A model generated the notes under the pieces. The model did not search any database, was not told the DNA's origin, and saw only the letters and a program-made list of their open reading frames with translations. The position numbers and the translations under genes are program-made. Positions 44,158 to 55,619 of a stretch of DNA of 64,000 bases are shown here, in pieces. The DNA is from Topomyia yanbarensis (taxonomy: Eukaryota; Arthropoda; Insecta; Diptera; Culicidae), in the NCBI RefSeq assembly GCF_030247195.1, contig NC_080671.1:100861845-100925844 (forward strand), written 5' to 3'. How positions within the stretch are numbered: position 1 is the first letter of the stretch; every line of letters starts with the position of its first letter.

Positions 44158-44957
44158 GGGCATGTTCAGGAGCGTTTTATTTTGTATAGGAGTTTCAAAG
44201 TAGAACTGGAACTGAAACATTCACATCCCCAGCAGAGCGTTTTGTTTTATAATTTTTTTCATGCAGTAACGCTGAAGGAATGGTGAGACATGAATTTTAA
44301 ACTGAATAGAACATCCGCTAAAACTGCTGTTGGGGACAGCAAGTTCTAGTTTTAAAATTTTCAGTTTTATATAATAGAACTGTCAAAATTATGAATCTAC
44401 AACTGAAACATTCCTGAACATGCTCTAACAGTTTTAAATTTTAAAACAAAACTGTTCGAAATTATAAAACAAAACGCTCTGGTGGGCATGTGAATGTTTC
44501 AGTTCCAGTTCTACTTTGAAACTCCTATACAAAATAAAACGCTCCTGAACATGCCCTAAGGGTTTCATTTCTAGATTAATAATTTTGACAGTTCTATAAC
44601 ATAAAACTGTAAATTTTAAAACTAGAACTTGCTCGCCAGCAGCAGTTTTCGCGGGTGTTCCATTCAGTTTAAAATTTGTGTCTCGCGATGCCTTTAGCGT
44701 TGCTGCATTCAAATTTATTTTTCCCCGGTCTATCGGGTCCAAGTGTCTGTGCTGAGTACTCTCCATGTATTTAAAACACAGTTCTAAAGGTGTTTTAAAA
44801 TCAGCAACAAATAGAACGCCGTCGTATAACAGTTTTAAATTTTAAAACAAAACTGTTCGAAATTATAAAACGAAACGCTCTACTGGGGATGTGAATGTTT
44901 CAGTTCCAGTTCTATTTTGAAACTCCTGTACAAAATAAAACACTCCTGAACATGCCC
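44158..44957. mobile_element. Cluster of Harbinger-like MITEs, GGGCATGTTCAGGAG ends
   Basis: Ends reading GGGCATGTTCAGGAGCG face outward at 44,158 (left), about 44,425 and 44,556 (right) and 44,957 (right). The unit 44,158-44,556 is flanked by TAA on both sides (44,155-44,157 and 44,557-44,559); the last copy is followed by TTA. Three-base TWA duplications with GG-type ends fit PIF/Harbinger. Inner words (AACTGGAACTGAAACATTCA, AAACAAAACTGTTCGAAAT) repeat in both orientations, so copies are nested or tandem. No transposase. Confidence 0.75.
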
Positions 44958-45009
44958 TTAGAGAATAAATTTATCCCTAACTGCACACTTCATTTTTTCT
45001 GCATCTTTT

Positions 45010-45215
45010 GCCGAAATCTCAACAGCTGAGATCTCAGTAAATCATTTTTAGCTGAGATCTCAGTAAAAGTGACGTTTCATAGCTGATACTCGGAAAATAT
45101 TTCACGGAAAATCAGCTAACAAATCTCACCCCACTGAGATATCCGTTTCTAATTTTGCTGATTACACAGCTGTTGGGAAATTGCCGAGTCGAATTGAGTG
45201 TGTGGAAACCGTCAA
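45010..45215 (+). repeat. Interspersed repeat, second copy (see 1555-1745)
   Basis: Starts GCCGAAATCTCAACAGCTGA, includes a duplicated GCTGAGATCTCAGTAAA and ends GAATTGAGTGTGT as in the copy at 1.6 kb, same orientation. The palindromic AGCTGAGATCTCAG core gives a local hairpin. Confidence 0.5.
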
Positions 45216-46199
45216 CAAAGTTACATAAATCTTATTATAAATTTAGCTGGAAGTCGTTGTTTTTAGCTACCGGCTCTCTTCCTTCCTAAAATGTTTTGGT
45301 TTTCTTGTTGTGTGAAGTTTGTAGTCAGTAAATCATTGGTGCTTTTTTCCTCTAGAAATTTAAATGAAAAACATGTTGGCCGATGAAAGTAAATCACCAA
45401 GCTTAACAATCCGTAAACCGACGACATCTTGTTTCAAGTTCATTAGGAACGTCAAAAATTCTAGTATCTTGATTGGGAAAATAAACAATATATGAAGGAT
45501 TTTCTGCATATTTAGCGAAATTGGTTTAAAATAGAATTTGTGTGCTTTTATCAGAATTCTGGCAGTAAACCGGTAGTGCTCGGTTTCAGCAAGAATGCTG
45601 CCAGGAGTGTGCAATTTTGTTCGACTCCTGCCAAAGTTTTGTTCGACTTTTGCAATAATTCTGTCCGTAAGATATGGCGATGGTTTTGGTACGAGTCCCT
45701 TCAGAATTATTTTGGCATTTTACTCCAGTATGGCACCGGAGGATTTCATGCCTGGAGAGATGTTAATTCGATCTAACATAAGTGGAAGTAGCATGATTTT
45801 GAAAGTTATCTTCTTGCATTTCCGAAAATGGAATTTATTTTTATTTTGGAATTTTTAATTTCAAAATGGAATCTATGTTTCTGTTTAGGTATGGCGGAAT
45901 GAGGACAGCTTCTAACTTGAACAGCGAAATAAATCTGATGATAGAAATGTTTTCAAATTTTGCTACATTTGAGCCACCATGACATCACCAAATCACCACA
46001 AATTTTGCTTATGAGTTCAATATTTTAGGAGCTATCAAGTTGTCCCCGGACTGGTGCATTACGACGATTGTGGTTTTTATACGATCTAAAATCCGTTTAT
46101 TTTTGCTGTCGTTATTGAAAAAGCAAATCACATTCGCTCGAAAAAGCGATCTTTCATAATGCAGAATAAGACTGATTCACAAAAATAACATTCGCCACA
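45216..46199. other. Non-coding stretch, no gene recognised
   Basis: AT-rich. Short frames at 45,540-45,858 have no motif in any phase. No paired terminal repeats seen. It leads into the repeat unit at 46,200. Confidence 0.4.
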
Positions 46200-46660
46200 C
46201 AATGTGGGCGACGAAAATTTAGTTTGCCTTTACCCTACCGTTCGACCTCGCATTAGCGTACTTCTCAGTCGACTTGCAAAAATTGAAGGAAGCACATAAA
46301 TACATGCGGGCCTTATAAAGCTTTTTTGTTTGCTTCGACCTGCCAAAAATAGACTGGGGAAGCTTCGGTTTTCCGCGTTGCTTAAATTAACTTAAAATTA
46401 GTTTCTGCATTACATAGGGGTGACCGGGGCTGGTTGGCCGGAGGGGCAGGTTGGCGGAGTGCCTTTTATGAAAAGGCTATTATGCGCAGTAGCGACATCT
46501 ATAGTGATTTTTGTGGGGTATTAGGTCACCAATGTACCGACGTAATTTCAGGTGTTTTGGAGGTGTCGTTTGTACAGGAACACGTTTGTTCTTTTTTCGG
46601 CACTGGTGAGTAAATTTCTGTTTCTGAAAAATAATATGTGTAACGCGAATCAATAAGGCC
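46200..46660 (+). repeat. Dispersed repeat, uninterrupted copy A
   Basis: Matches 58,638-60,268 (copy B) along its length: AATGTGGGCGACGAAAATTT, GTACTTCTCAGTCGACTTGC, GGGGTGACCGG and TTATGCGCAGTAGCGACATC occur in the same order. Copy A lacks the two TTAA elements that interrupt copy B and so preserves their empty sites (about 46,311-46,322 and 46,385-46,395). The GACCGGGGCTGGTTGGCC motif belongs to a widespread mosquito repeat also hinted at in 60,375-60,425 and 63,605-63,760. Confidence 0.8.
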
Positions 46661-46744
46661 ATTACAAATCTTTTTAAAAATTATAACACCCCCCCCCCCT
46701 TCAAAATTACTGGAAAAAATCAGAGGGCAAATAATTTTTTTTAA

Positions 46745-47430
46745 TAACCTCAATTAAAAAACCTGTTTTAATCCACCTAGTGGTGCAATTGTGCCTTTCT
46801 CATTTGTCCAAAATACGATTCCATGGCTGGTTATGTTCAATACAATGGTGGAAATGTATATTACATACACACCAAAAAATAATGAAATTCAAACGACATG
46901 TAAATTAATACGAATGTAAACATACAAACATTGATTGACACTTTCATTCGTGTAATATTACATGTCATTCATTTTACAGCAGTATTCGAGTAAAAATTCA
47001 TTGAAGTGCATCGGTTTTCCGTTTAAAGAAACTGTAATTTTCAATCCACGTGTAAAATTATAATAAAATTCGTTGAAGAAAGTACGACAAGTCGTGTGTA
47101 TTTGTGGTGGAACTTAATTTTACATTTATATTTATGCTCCAAATATGTGCATGAAAATAAACTTAAAACTTTTTCTGTGTTCTTTTTGTTTAAACCGATG
47201 CTAAGGGTGGTTCTGAATTTAGCAATATTTAAAATAGAACTTTTTAACGGTTTGAGATAGAGCTTTACTGTCTTCGATGAAGTTGAAGAGCAACACATTT
47301 TAGACAAATTTGCTGAAGACATGCAAGCTCTGGCTTTTATATTTTCCATTGCACGAGAAATTCAAATGTAAGCTTTAGGGTGTTCCTAAAAAACGGTTTT
47401 ATTTCTATAACTTTTGAAGTTTTTATTTTA
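46745..47430. repeat. Three abutting MITE fragments
   Basis: First, 46,760-46,835: CACCTAGTGGTGCAATTGTG followed by TTTCTCATTTGTCC, family of 17.8 and 30.3 kb. Second, from 46,868: CACACCAAAAAATAATGAAA preceded by TA, the left end of the family at 57,107. Third, about 47,205-47,420: GGGTGGTTCTGA ... GTGTTCCTAAAAAACGG ... ATAACTTTTG, inverse of 57,590-57,826. None has coding content; all are partial. Confidence 0.6.
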
Positions 47431-47561
47431 CGCTAAAGTACCCTTTGGGCAACTTGAAGATTATTTTAGGGCGCATAATTTGCTTTAAAATACCAACTAC
47501 TTTACTTTTTTTGGTTTAAAGGTATAAGAACTTTTGTATAAAAAATATAACTTTTTCAAAT

Positions 47562-48880
47562 AGAATTATCTTCGATTCGGGCACTGAACATTCTCTTCGG
47601 TCACCGAGACGCACACTTGCCGCCAGCCGTGAGGAAGCCCTTTGTCCCCCCACCACAGTCGAGCCCTTCCTGCCAGCGACCAGCAGCCGTCCCGGTCCTG
47701 TGGTGGAGATGGGACGAGGGGTCTTCCGCAAACCTACCTCAGGCAAGTACAATGCATCTATGAGCTCTTCTTTGCCTCAAAGCTCTTCGATTTCCAGCAT
47801 TGGTCAACGACGGGCTAAACTGCTGCTATACTACCAAAATGTTGGTGGTATTAATTCAATCGTTGAGCAATACCGTCTTGCAGTCTCCGACAAGAGTTTT
47901 GACATCATTGTCTTCGTCGAAACATGGTTGAACGATGACACACTTTCCAGTCAGGTGTTTGGTACTGAATACGAGGTGTTTCGCTGTGACCGGAGCCCTA
48001 GCAACAGCCGAAAATCCACCGGAGGCGGCGTATTAGTAGCGGTTAAAACCAGCTTGAAGGCAAGAATCGTCGAGAACACTTCTTGGGATTGTCTAGAGCA
48101 GGTTTGGACGATTATCGAGCTTGGCGACCGTAAGTTGTACTTGTGTGCGTTGTATGTTCCACCCGACCGCGCTCGTGATACCGAATACGTTGAAGCACAC
48201 TGCAGCTCAGTTTTTACTATCCTCGAAGATGCTAACGCTGTTGATGAGATCATGGTACTAGGAGATTTTAATCTTCCTAGCATTTCATGGAAATCTTCCC
48301 GTAATGGATTTCTTTATCCGGATTCGGACCATTCCGTTCTCCACCCATGTGCAGTGAGGCTACTTGATAGCTATAGCTTAGCCACGTTAGTACAAATCAA
48401 TCCTATTGCCAATGAGAACAACCGCCATCTCGATCTTTGTTTTGTCAGCGACCAGGTTTCCGCCACATCAATAGTGACGGCTCCCTTTCCCCTAGTAAAA
48501 CCAGTGGCACATCATCCTCCACTGATCGCCACGATTGATAGCTCTGTTGTGCATGACTTCGATATATTACCGCTTTCTGTCTCCTACAATTTCCGTAAAG
48601 CTGATCATCGCAGTATCGCAGACCTTCGTTCCACTATCGATTGGGAAAATATTCTGGACCCCGAAGATGTCGAAACCGCAGTTCAAACCTTTTCAAACAT
48701 TCTGGTGTACGCTATTGACAGGCATGTTCCAAAGAAAGTTCACCATCGACAAGCCGGCCCTCCATGGCAAACGAATACTCTGCGACGGCTGAAGTCTATA
48801 AAAAGAGCTGCCCTGCGGAGGTTTACCAAGTATCGCACAATATCACTCAGAGACTATTACGTCAGTCTCAACCATGTGCG
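47562..48880 (+). pseudogene. CR1-type element 3: ORF2 endonuclease part
   Basis: After a Pro/Ser-rich linker, the APE-like endonuclease runs LLYYQNVGGINS, IIVFVETWLND (catalytic Glu), KSTGGGVLVAV, ALYVPPDRA, MVLGDFNLPSISW (48,261-48,272 for GDFN), RHLDLCFVS and VAHHPPL. In the last motif I do not see the usual catalytic Asp next to the His, though the alignment is uncertain. The frame continues to PPWQTNTLRRLKSIKRAALR and then shifts near 48,875; read on, it stops at 48,974. The expected start lies in the missing 5' part. Confidence 0.85.
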
Positions 48881-50698
48881 TACAAACGAGCCAGTCAACA
48901 CTGTTTCTATCGATATCAGCAAAATATTCAGCGTAATCTCAAGTCGCATCCTAAACGTTTCTGGAAATATGTGAACGAGCAGCGCAAGGAATCAGGACTG
49001 CCGTCGTCTATGACTTTCAATGGGAACACAGCTACTACATCTCGAGACATATGTTCACTTTTCTCGGAAAAATTCGCGAATGTATTCACATATGAGGCAC
49101 TAACTATTGAGCAAATCGAACTCGCGGCTAGCAGAGCTCCACTTGTGGGTCACACTCTGGGAGCTATCGATTTTAATGCAACGATGATTACCAGAGCTTC
49201 CTCTCGACTTAAGTCATCTTTCAATCCGGGACCCGACGGGCTCCCCTCCGCGATACTGAAAAGGCACATCGAAGTTTTGGTTGCTCCGCTTCTTCAGATC
49301 TTTAGAGCATCTATTACTAGAGGTATTTTTCCATCTTGCTGGAAATCAGCGAACATGTTCCCAGTTCATAAAAAGGGCAATAAGCGAGACGTCAATAATT
49401 ACCGTGGGATAACTTCATTGAGCGCTGTCTCGAAGTTGTTCGAGCTGGTGATTATGGAACCTCTTCAGGCTCACTGCAAGCAGTACCTAAGTGACGATCA
49501 ACATGGCTTCACGTCCGGGCGGTCAACTGCATCTAACCTGTTATGCTTAACATCCTACATAACAGAGAGTATGGAACGTCGCGCTCAAACTGACGTCGTA
49601 TACACCGACTTATCCGCCGCTTTTGATAAGCTAAACCACGATATCACAATAGCAAAAATGGAGAGATTTGGAATAAATGGCAGTGTTTTGCAGTGGTTTC
49701 GATCTTACCTCACAGACCGAGAGATAGCGGTTGTCATAGGAGATTGCCAGGGCCCTATATTCACTTCTACGTCAGGAATACCTCAAGGGAGCCACTTGGG
49801 ACCGTTAATGTTCCTGATTTACTTCAATGATGATCATCTAATTCTGCAGACTCCCCGATTGTCCTTCGCGGATGATCTCAAGATTTATCGCATAATTCGT
49901 ACAATTGAAGATTGCAGATTTCTCCAACAGCAGCTTCAAGCCTTTGCTGACTGGTGTACCGTGAACCGCATGTATGTAAACCCGAAGAAGTGCACGGTAA
50001 TATCGTTTTCACGGAAAAAGGATTCGATCTATTTTAAGTATCGTCTTCTAGAAACAGAAATCGAACGCGTCAGTCACGTGAAGGACCTGGGAGTGATTCT
50101 GGATTCTCAACTTACGTTCAAACAACACGTCTCCTACGCAGTCGGTAAAGCGTCTCGAGCGCTAGGATGCATCTTCAGGATAGCCAAAAATTTTACTGAT
50201 GTTTATTGTCTCAAATCGCTGTACTGCGCTTTATCCCGATCAATCCTAGAATATTGCCCTGAAGTGTGGAGCCCAAACTACAATAACGGCGTTGAGAGAA
50301 TTGAAAGCGTACAGCGTCGCTTTTTACGCTTCGCGCTCCGTAGATTGCCGTGGAGAGATCCTGTCCGATTACCTAGCTATGAAAACCGGTGTCAGCTGAT
50401 TCAACTGGAACCCCTTTATGTTCGAAGAAATACAGCAAGAGCTTTGTTCATCGCCGACACTTTGCAAGGTCATATAGATGCCCCAGCTATATTAGAACAA
50501 ATTAATATAAACGTCGCACCACGAACATTACGCAACAACATTATGCTTCGATTACCGTTCAGACGCACTAATTATAGTATGCATGGAGCCATCACTGGTC
50601 TACAAAGGATTTTCAACCAGGTTGCTTCAGCTTTCGATTTCAACGTGTCTAGACAAACTCTGCGTCAGCGATTTTCCAGACTTTTTAATCACATTTGA
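48876..50698 (+). pseudogene. CR1-type element 3: ORF2 reverse transcriptase part
   Basis: Resumes in the next phase with AYKRASQHCFYRYQQNIQRN. The RT domain is complete: NPGPDGLPSAILKR, FPVHKKGNKRDVNNYRGITS, QHGFTSGRSTASN, VVYTDLSAAFDKLNHD (catalytic Asp), SGIPQGSHLGPLMFLIYFND, LSFADDLKIY (catalytic FADD, 49,864-49,875), VKDLGVILDSQLTFKQH, YCPEVWSPNYNN and IESVQRRFLRFALRRLPW. It ends TGA at 50,698. The copy is disabled only by the upstream shift and the 5' truncation. Confidence 0.9.
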
Positions 50699-51748
50699 CT
50701 TTTTTACCGTTTTTGTGAATTATTGTATGACCACTATTTGTGTATATGACTTGAATGTTAGTAATAAGTTTATTATTAAGACCAACATCATTGGGGCTTT
50801 GGTATGCCTGTTGGTGTATAAGACTAATAAAGAATAAATACTGCTGCTTTCATATGAAAGAGCATGCTTTGTAGTATAGATCACCAAAAAATGGCAAATA
50901 CTGTTTTTTTTATATCTTGCAATATTTACTCAAAAAATAGTTTATTTTTAGTAAAATGTATATACAGGTAAACTTCGTTTAACATACATCTCGGTTTAAA
51001 AATTATACGCTATATCGAATTGTACGTTATATCGAAGCATGCAAAATTCTCACAGAATTGTTGTTCGTGATACTTTATTTAATAGAATTTTGATAACACG
51101 TAACTAATTATGAAAATCTAACCAACCTAGCAGTGTGAAACAACTTTTCGCGTAAGAGAATTATAGTGGTTCCATAAAAAAGATGCAACAATTAATTTAA
51201 ATTTATTGAAAAGAATCTTATTTTGACTCCTTTCCTAATTATTAAGTCATTCGTCATAATTATTCCGTCTGGGCTTGTAAAGTGTTTTTAATATTCCCAC
51301 CGTTTGCGCCTCATCAAATAAAAGCAAACTATAGACTTTAATCGTAAGAATAGGCTATAACGATGCACTTGTATTCACGATTCAAGAATTGTGGAAAATA
51401 TATTTCAGTCCGCTAACCGGTTTCCTAAATACTCCTAACTGGTCGTAAAACGTGCACAGTTGTCCGTGTAACTACACTCACTTTTCTTTATTTGATGTGA
51501 CACATAATAGGACTCGAAAACAATCTTTTTTTTTATTTTAATAGCCCGCCTCTCACCCCCACACCAAAAGGCTCGCAAAGAGAGCCCCCTGGTAGTGGAC
51601 ACATTAGTTCTCAGCGTACAAAAAAAGGTCAGCACAAAAATAAAAAAAAAGGTATTCGCGAAGACGCTGAGAACGAAAAAATAGACAGAATTAACACGTG
51701 AAAATAACCGGCACAAACATTACAGTACACTAAGGTTTTTTTTTACAC

Positions 51749-51763
51749 GGGGGATACGTACCG
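51749..51763 (+). repeat. 15 bp terminal module GGGGGATACGTACCG
   Basis: Identical, inverted, at 14,386-14,400 in the ATGCGG element. In both it separates the terminal poly-T hairpin strand from its complement, so the first ~40 bases of each element fold back on themselves around this module. Confidence 0.85.
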
Positions 51764-52084
51764 TGTAAAAAAAACCGTGCAAAAAAAACCGCGTTAATTG
51801 CGAAATCCGTGTAAAAAAAACCGCGTTAATTGCGAAATCCGTGTAAAAAAAACCGTGTTAATTCAGAAAACCGTGCAAAAAAAAACCGCGTTAATTCCGA
51901 AAATCGTGCAAAAAAAACCGCGTTACATTCAATGCAAAAGACTTAGACGATTTTAGAAAAAGGGATGATTTCGGAGTTTTATCAAAAATGTTCTAAGTCC
52001 TTTTGAAGGCAAAAGACTTAGACGATTTTTGAACAGGTTTTTTTGCACGGATTATGCAAGTAGCACGGTTTTTGCTTTTTCCAA

Positions 52085-52365
52085 TTCCTTAGGTTTTTGG
52101 AAAAGTGGAAACGTCGGATCTTGAGGTTTCCTTTTGTCCCGCACTTTAACAATATGGTTGTTTTCGGTACAGTGTTGACGAGTAGGCACCAAATATCGAT
52201 GCCTGAGGCCATTTGGAATACCAAGATGACGACTTCCGGTCTAACAGAATTTTCAATAACCCAATCAGTATGCATATTTTCCGAGCGGGCCTAATGAGCG
52301 CATGATGGAGATCAATGTCTGAGGCCATTTTGAAATACAACATTGAGACTATCGGCTTAGCGATA
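52085..52365 (-). repeat. 116 bp satellite, inverted left-arm copies
   Basis: Reads as the complement of the units at 54,212-55,604. The anchors CGACTTCCGG (52,231) and CTATCGG (about 52,347) are 116 bases apart, with GAGGCCATTTGGAA and GAGGCCATTTTGAA between. A more diverged partial unit precedes it from about 52,100. These copies are older or less homogenised than those of the right arm. Confidence 0.75.
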
Positions 52366-52653
52366 TTCTGTATAACTCACAACATGGAGTGTTTTGGAAC
52401 TGGATTGACAAATATGCAGTTGCCAGAGGTCTGAGTATAAATATCCAGCGTAAAACAAAAAGATACATTTATTTTTGTATATTTTGCATTTATAAGATAA
52501 GAAAAATGTGCTCAGGAATGGATTTACTCGAATTTGAGTTGGTTCGTCTGCTAGAGCTCATCGAGCGAATCTTCATGCGAGACTCAAAGTCGAATCAAAA
52601 AGCTGACATAATCAGAGGGAAATAATAAAATCAGGTCTTCGCTGTATTATTAA

Positions 52654-53741
52654 GGGGGGCGTCTGGTGCTCAAACCGAAAGTTATTTTGTTTTACGATTT
52701 TGAAGACAATGCATCTTTTATGTAATGTTAAGCTTTAAATTTGTACGTTTATTCTGTACGAAAAAAATATTTGCGCGGCCTTATTCTGCGCGGCGTGTGA
52801 CGTGAGACGACGAAACTCACCTCACTTTACGTGACTTTTCTCACCCGATTCTGAGAGTCGACTCGGGTGAGGTGAGATTCCTCATTGCGGTTAAATGGGA
52901 GTCTCACGTCACCCGAAGTGACTCTTCAGAATTGGGTGAAGTCACGTAGATTGAGGTGAGATTAGTCGTCTCATGTCACACGCCGCGCAGAATAGGGTCG
53001 GCAGCCACGCAGAGCCACACATACGAGCGTTCCAAGAGTAGACGTCCAACCATTTCCACGTCGAGGAGCGCCGCGGCTAACACGATGACTCTTGATAAAA
53101 TTGTTTGACACAGGAAATTAAGTAAAATTTGTAAAGCTTAGACTTGTAGTTACTCGATGAACCCAAAAAAAGTTCGAGTTTAGGAAAATGGCTTCATGTA
53201 AACCGAAAAATCTCATATTTTTCTGTAAAATTCGTGCACTTTTCTTCAAAATAATAGAGAGAACAATTTTTTCATTCTGTTTTCTGTGGTTCACCGACAG
53301 GCTACACATATTGTGCATTTTCATAAAAAAAATCAAGTCAATTCTTTGATTAGTTTTTGAGTTATCGTGTTCACCAATTTGAAAAACGCGGTTTCGAAAA
53401 AACGCTATTAAAGGATACTCCATATCAAATTGCATCACGGAAAAAAATGACGTGGAAAACAATCCATTTGGTATTTTCTCTTAAAAATTTGGGTGGAAGT
53501 AGTTTAAAGTGTATTGTTCACACTGTATTTTTATCGCTGTCAGTCTTAAGAAAATTGTTGCCGATAGATTGAAATCTGCGTGTGTCACAGCAAATACGCG
53601 CGAGGAATGCATGGCTGTTTAAAACAAAAGAAGATCAGCGTGGTCACCGAGATTGCGGGAGACTATTCTAGAGGCTCAATACTAACAATTAAGCGGATAA
53701 AAAAGAAGTCGATTTTTTTGCCCACTACACAAGACGCCCCC
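52654..53741. mobile_element. TTAA-flanked element with GGGGGCGTCTTGTG ends, 1,088 bp
   Basis: TTAA lies at 52,650-52,653 and 53,742-53,745. The left end is GGGGGGCGTCTGGTG, the inverted right end GGGGGCGTCTTGTGTAGTG. A TTAA duplication points to a piggyBac-type mechanism. No transposase. It sits between the two satellite arms of the 51,728 element and carries the MITE at 52,782. Confidence 0.8.
52782..52994. mobile_element. 213 bp palindromic MITE, TATTCTGCGCGGCG ends
   Basis: Both ends read TATTCTGCGCGGCGTGTGAC inward, and similarity continues through TGAGACGAC and CTCACCTCA to the centre, so nearly the whole element is one hairpin. The interior is unusually rich in GTGACGTGAG/CTCACGTCAC words. 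No target duplication resolved. It is nested inside the TTAA element. Confidence 0.8.
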
Positions 53742-54211
53742 TTAAGATGAATGAGATGTACACTAAAGCAGAGATGATGCTTATAGAGATGCGCGAAGAC
53801 TGAAGCCAAAAGTTCCAATCGAACCCAAAACAACGGTTCCAAACTAGCAATGTAAACAAATACGGCGGATTTAGGAAGTAATGCGTGGGGAGTATCGAGA
53901 TTGAAATGAAAAGAAATGCATGTCTGCATCCTGCATCCTCGATACATTTTTTCTAGTGCAACGAAAAACATGTAGACAGGCTCAGTAACGTAAATCAATG
54001 CGTTTCCAAGTTACATGATTGAGTATTGTGGGAAATATTTCAAAAAAGGAATTCGCCAAGCATTCATTAAAACTACAAGTCACTCGCTGTTTACACAATA
54101 TTCCTGGTTGCCAAAACTAGCAGACAAATAATTTGTAAAACCGTGCAGCCAAATTTACTGTTTTTCTCGCCGCGTGTCTTTATATTTAAAAGATCGTCTT
54201 GGCACTAAAAT

Positions 54212-55604
54212 AGAAGTCACCATCTTAGATGAAAACATGACTTCCGGAATTGACATCCGGTATCTATTCATTAACGCTATTACAAAAATTCTCACATTGT
54301 TGTGGTAATTGAAAATTTTACTAAACCGAAGTAGCCATCTTGATTTTCGAAATGGTCTCAGACATTGATATTTGGCACCTACTCGTCAATCCCGTTCCAA
54401 AAATACTCATATTGATTGGGCTTTGGAGAATTCCACAGAACCGGAAGTCGCCATCTTGAATTTCAATATGGCACCAGGCATCGATATCTAGCGTCTATTC
54501 GTCAATTCCATTCCAAAAATACCCATATTGATTCGATTTTAGAGAATTCCAATGAACCTGAAGTCGCCATCTTGGTTTTCCAAATGGCCTCTGACACTGA
54601 TCTCTATCATGCGCTCTATTAGGCCCGCTCTGAAAATATGCATGCTGATTGGGTTATAGAGAATTCCACTGAACCGGAAGTCGCCATCTTGGTTTCCAAA
54701 ATGGCCTTAAACATCGATATCTGACGTCCACTCATCAATCCCGTTCCAAAAATACCCATATTGATGGGGTTTCAGAGACTTCCACTGGACCGGAAATCGC
54801 CATCTTGGTTTTCAAAATGGCCTTAAACATCGATATCTGACGTTCACTCATCAATTTCGTTCCAAAAATACCCATATTGATGGGGTTTCAGAGAATTCCA
54901 CTGAACCGGAAGTCGCCATCTTGGTTTTCAAAATGGCCTTAAACATCGATATCTGACGGCCACTCATCAATCCCGTTCCAAAAATACCCATATTTATGGG
55001 GTTTCAGAGAATTCCACTGAACCGGAAATCGCCATCTTGGTTTTCAAAATGGCCTTAAACATCGATATCTGACGTTCACTCATCAATTTCGTTCCAAAAA
55101 TACCCATATTAATGGGGTTTCAGAGACTTCCACTGAACCGGAAGTCGCCATCTTGGTTTTCAAAATGGCCTTAAACATCGATATCTGACGTCCACTCATC
55201 AATCCCGTTCCAAAAATACCCATATTTATGGGGTTTCAGAGAATTCCACTGAACCGGAAGTCGCCATCTTGGTTTTCAAAATGGCCTTAAACATCGATAT
55301 CTGACGTCCACTCATCAATCCCGTTCCAAAAATACCCATATTAATGAGGTTTCAGAGACTTCCACTGAACCGGAAGTCGCCATCTTGGTTTCCAAAATGG
55401 CCTTAAACATCGATATCTGACGTCCACTCATCAATCCCGTTCCAAAAATAGCCATATTGATGGGGTTTCAGAGAATTCCACTGAACCGGAAGTCGCCATC
55501 TTGGTTTTCTAAATGGCCTCAGACATGAACATTTGGCATCTACTCGTTAATGCTGTTCCAAAAGCAATCACTTCCACTTTTCCAAAAATCTTCGAAATTC
55601 TTTG
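54212..55604 (+). repeat. 116 bp tandem satellite, 12 units
   Basis: The anchor GAAGTCGCCATCTTGG (with variants) begins units at 54212, 54328, 54444, 54560, 54677, 54793, 54909, 55025, 55141, 55257, 55373 and 55489: spacing 116 throughout except one 117. The first four units are more diverged; the last seven are nearly identical, with two alternating variants (GAGAATTCC and GAGACTTCC), suggesting homogenisation by unequal exchange. 116 is not a multiple of three and no long frame survives, so it is non-coding. Confidence 0.92.
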
Positions 55605-55619
55605 CATTCAAAATGGAAA

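Larger units (their letters stand above)
47560..50840 (+). mobile_element. CR1-type retrotransposon, 5'-truncated, third copy
   Basis: Contains nearly all of ORF2 plus a 3' UTR; ORF1 is absent. The frame is already open at the left edge (about 47,562), so truncation is inside or just before the ORF2 N-terminus. The 3' end is ACTAATAAAGAATAAATA (about 50,823-50,840). It is related to, but not the same family as, the elements at 19-29 and 40-44 kb. Only one frameshift was found, so it is fairly young. Confidence 0.85.

Noticed and set aside
54212..55604. CRISPR-like or coding repeat array
   Set aside because: Units are contiguous 116 bp repeats with no unique spacers in a eukaryotic setting, and the period is not a multiple of three.
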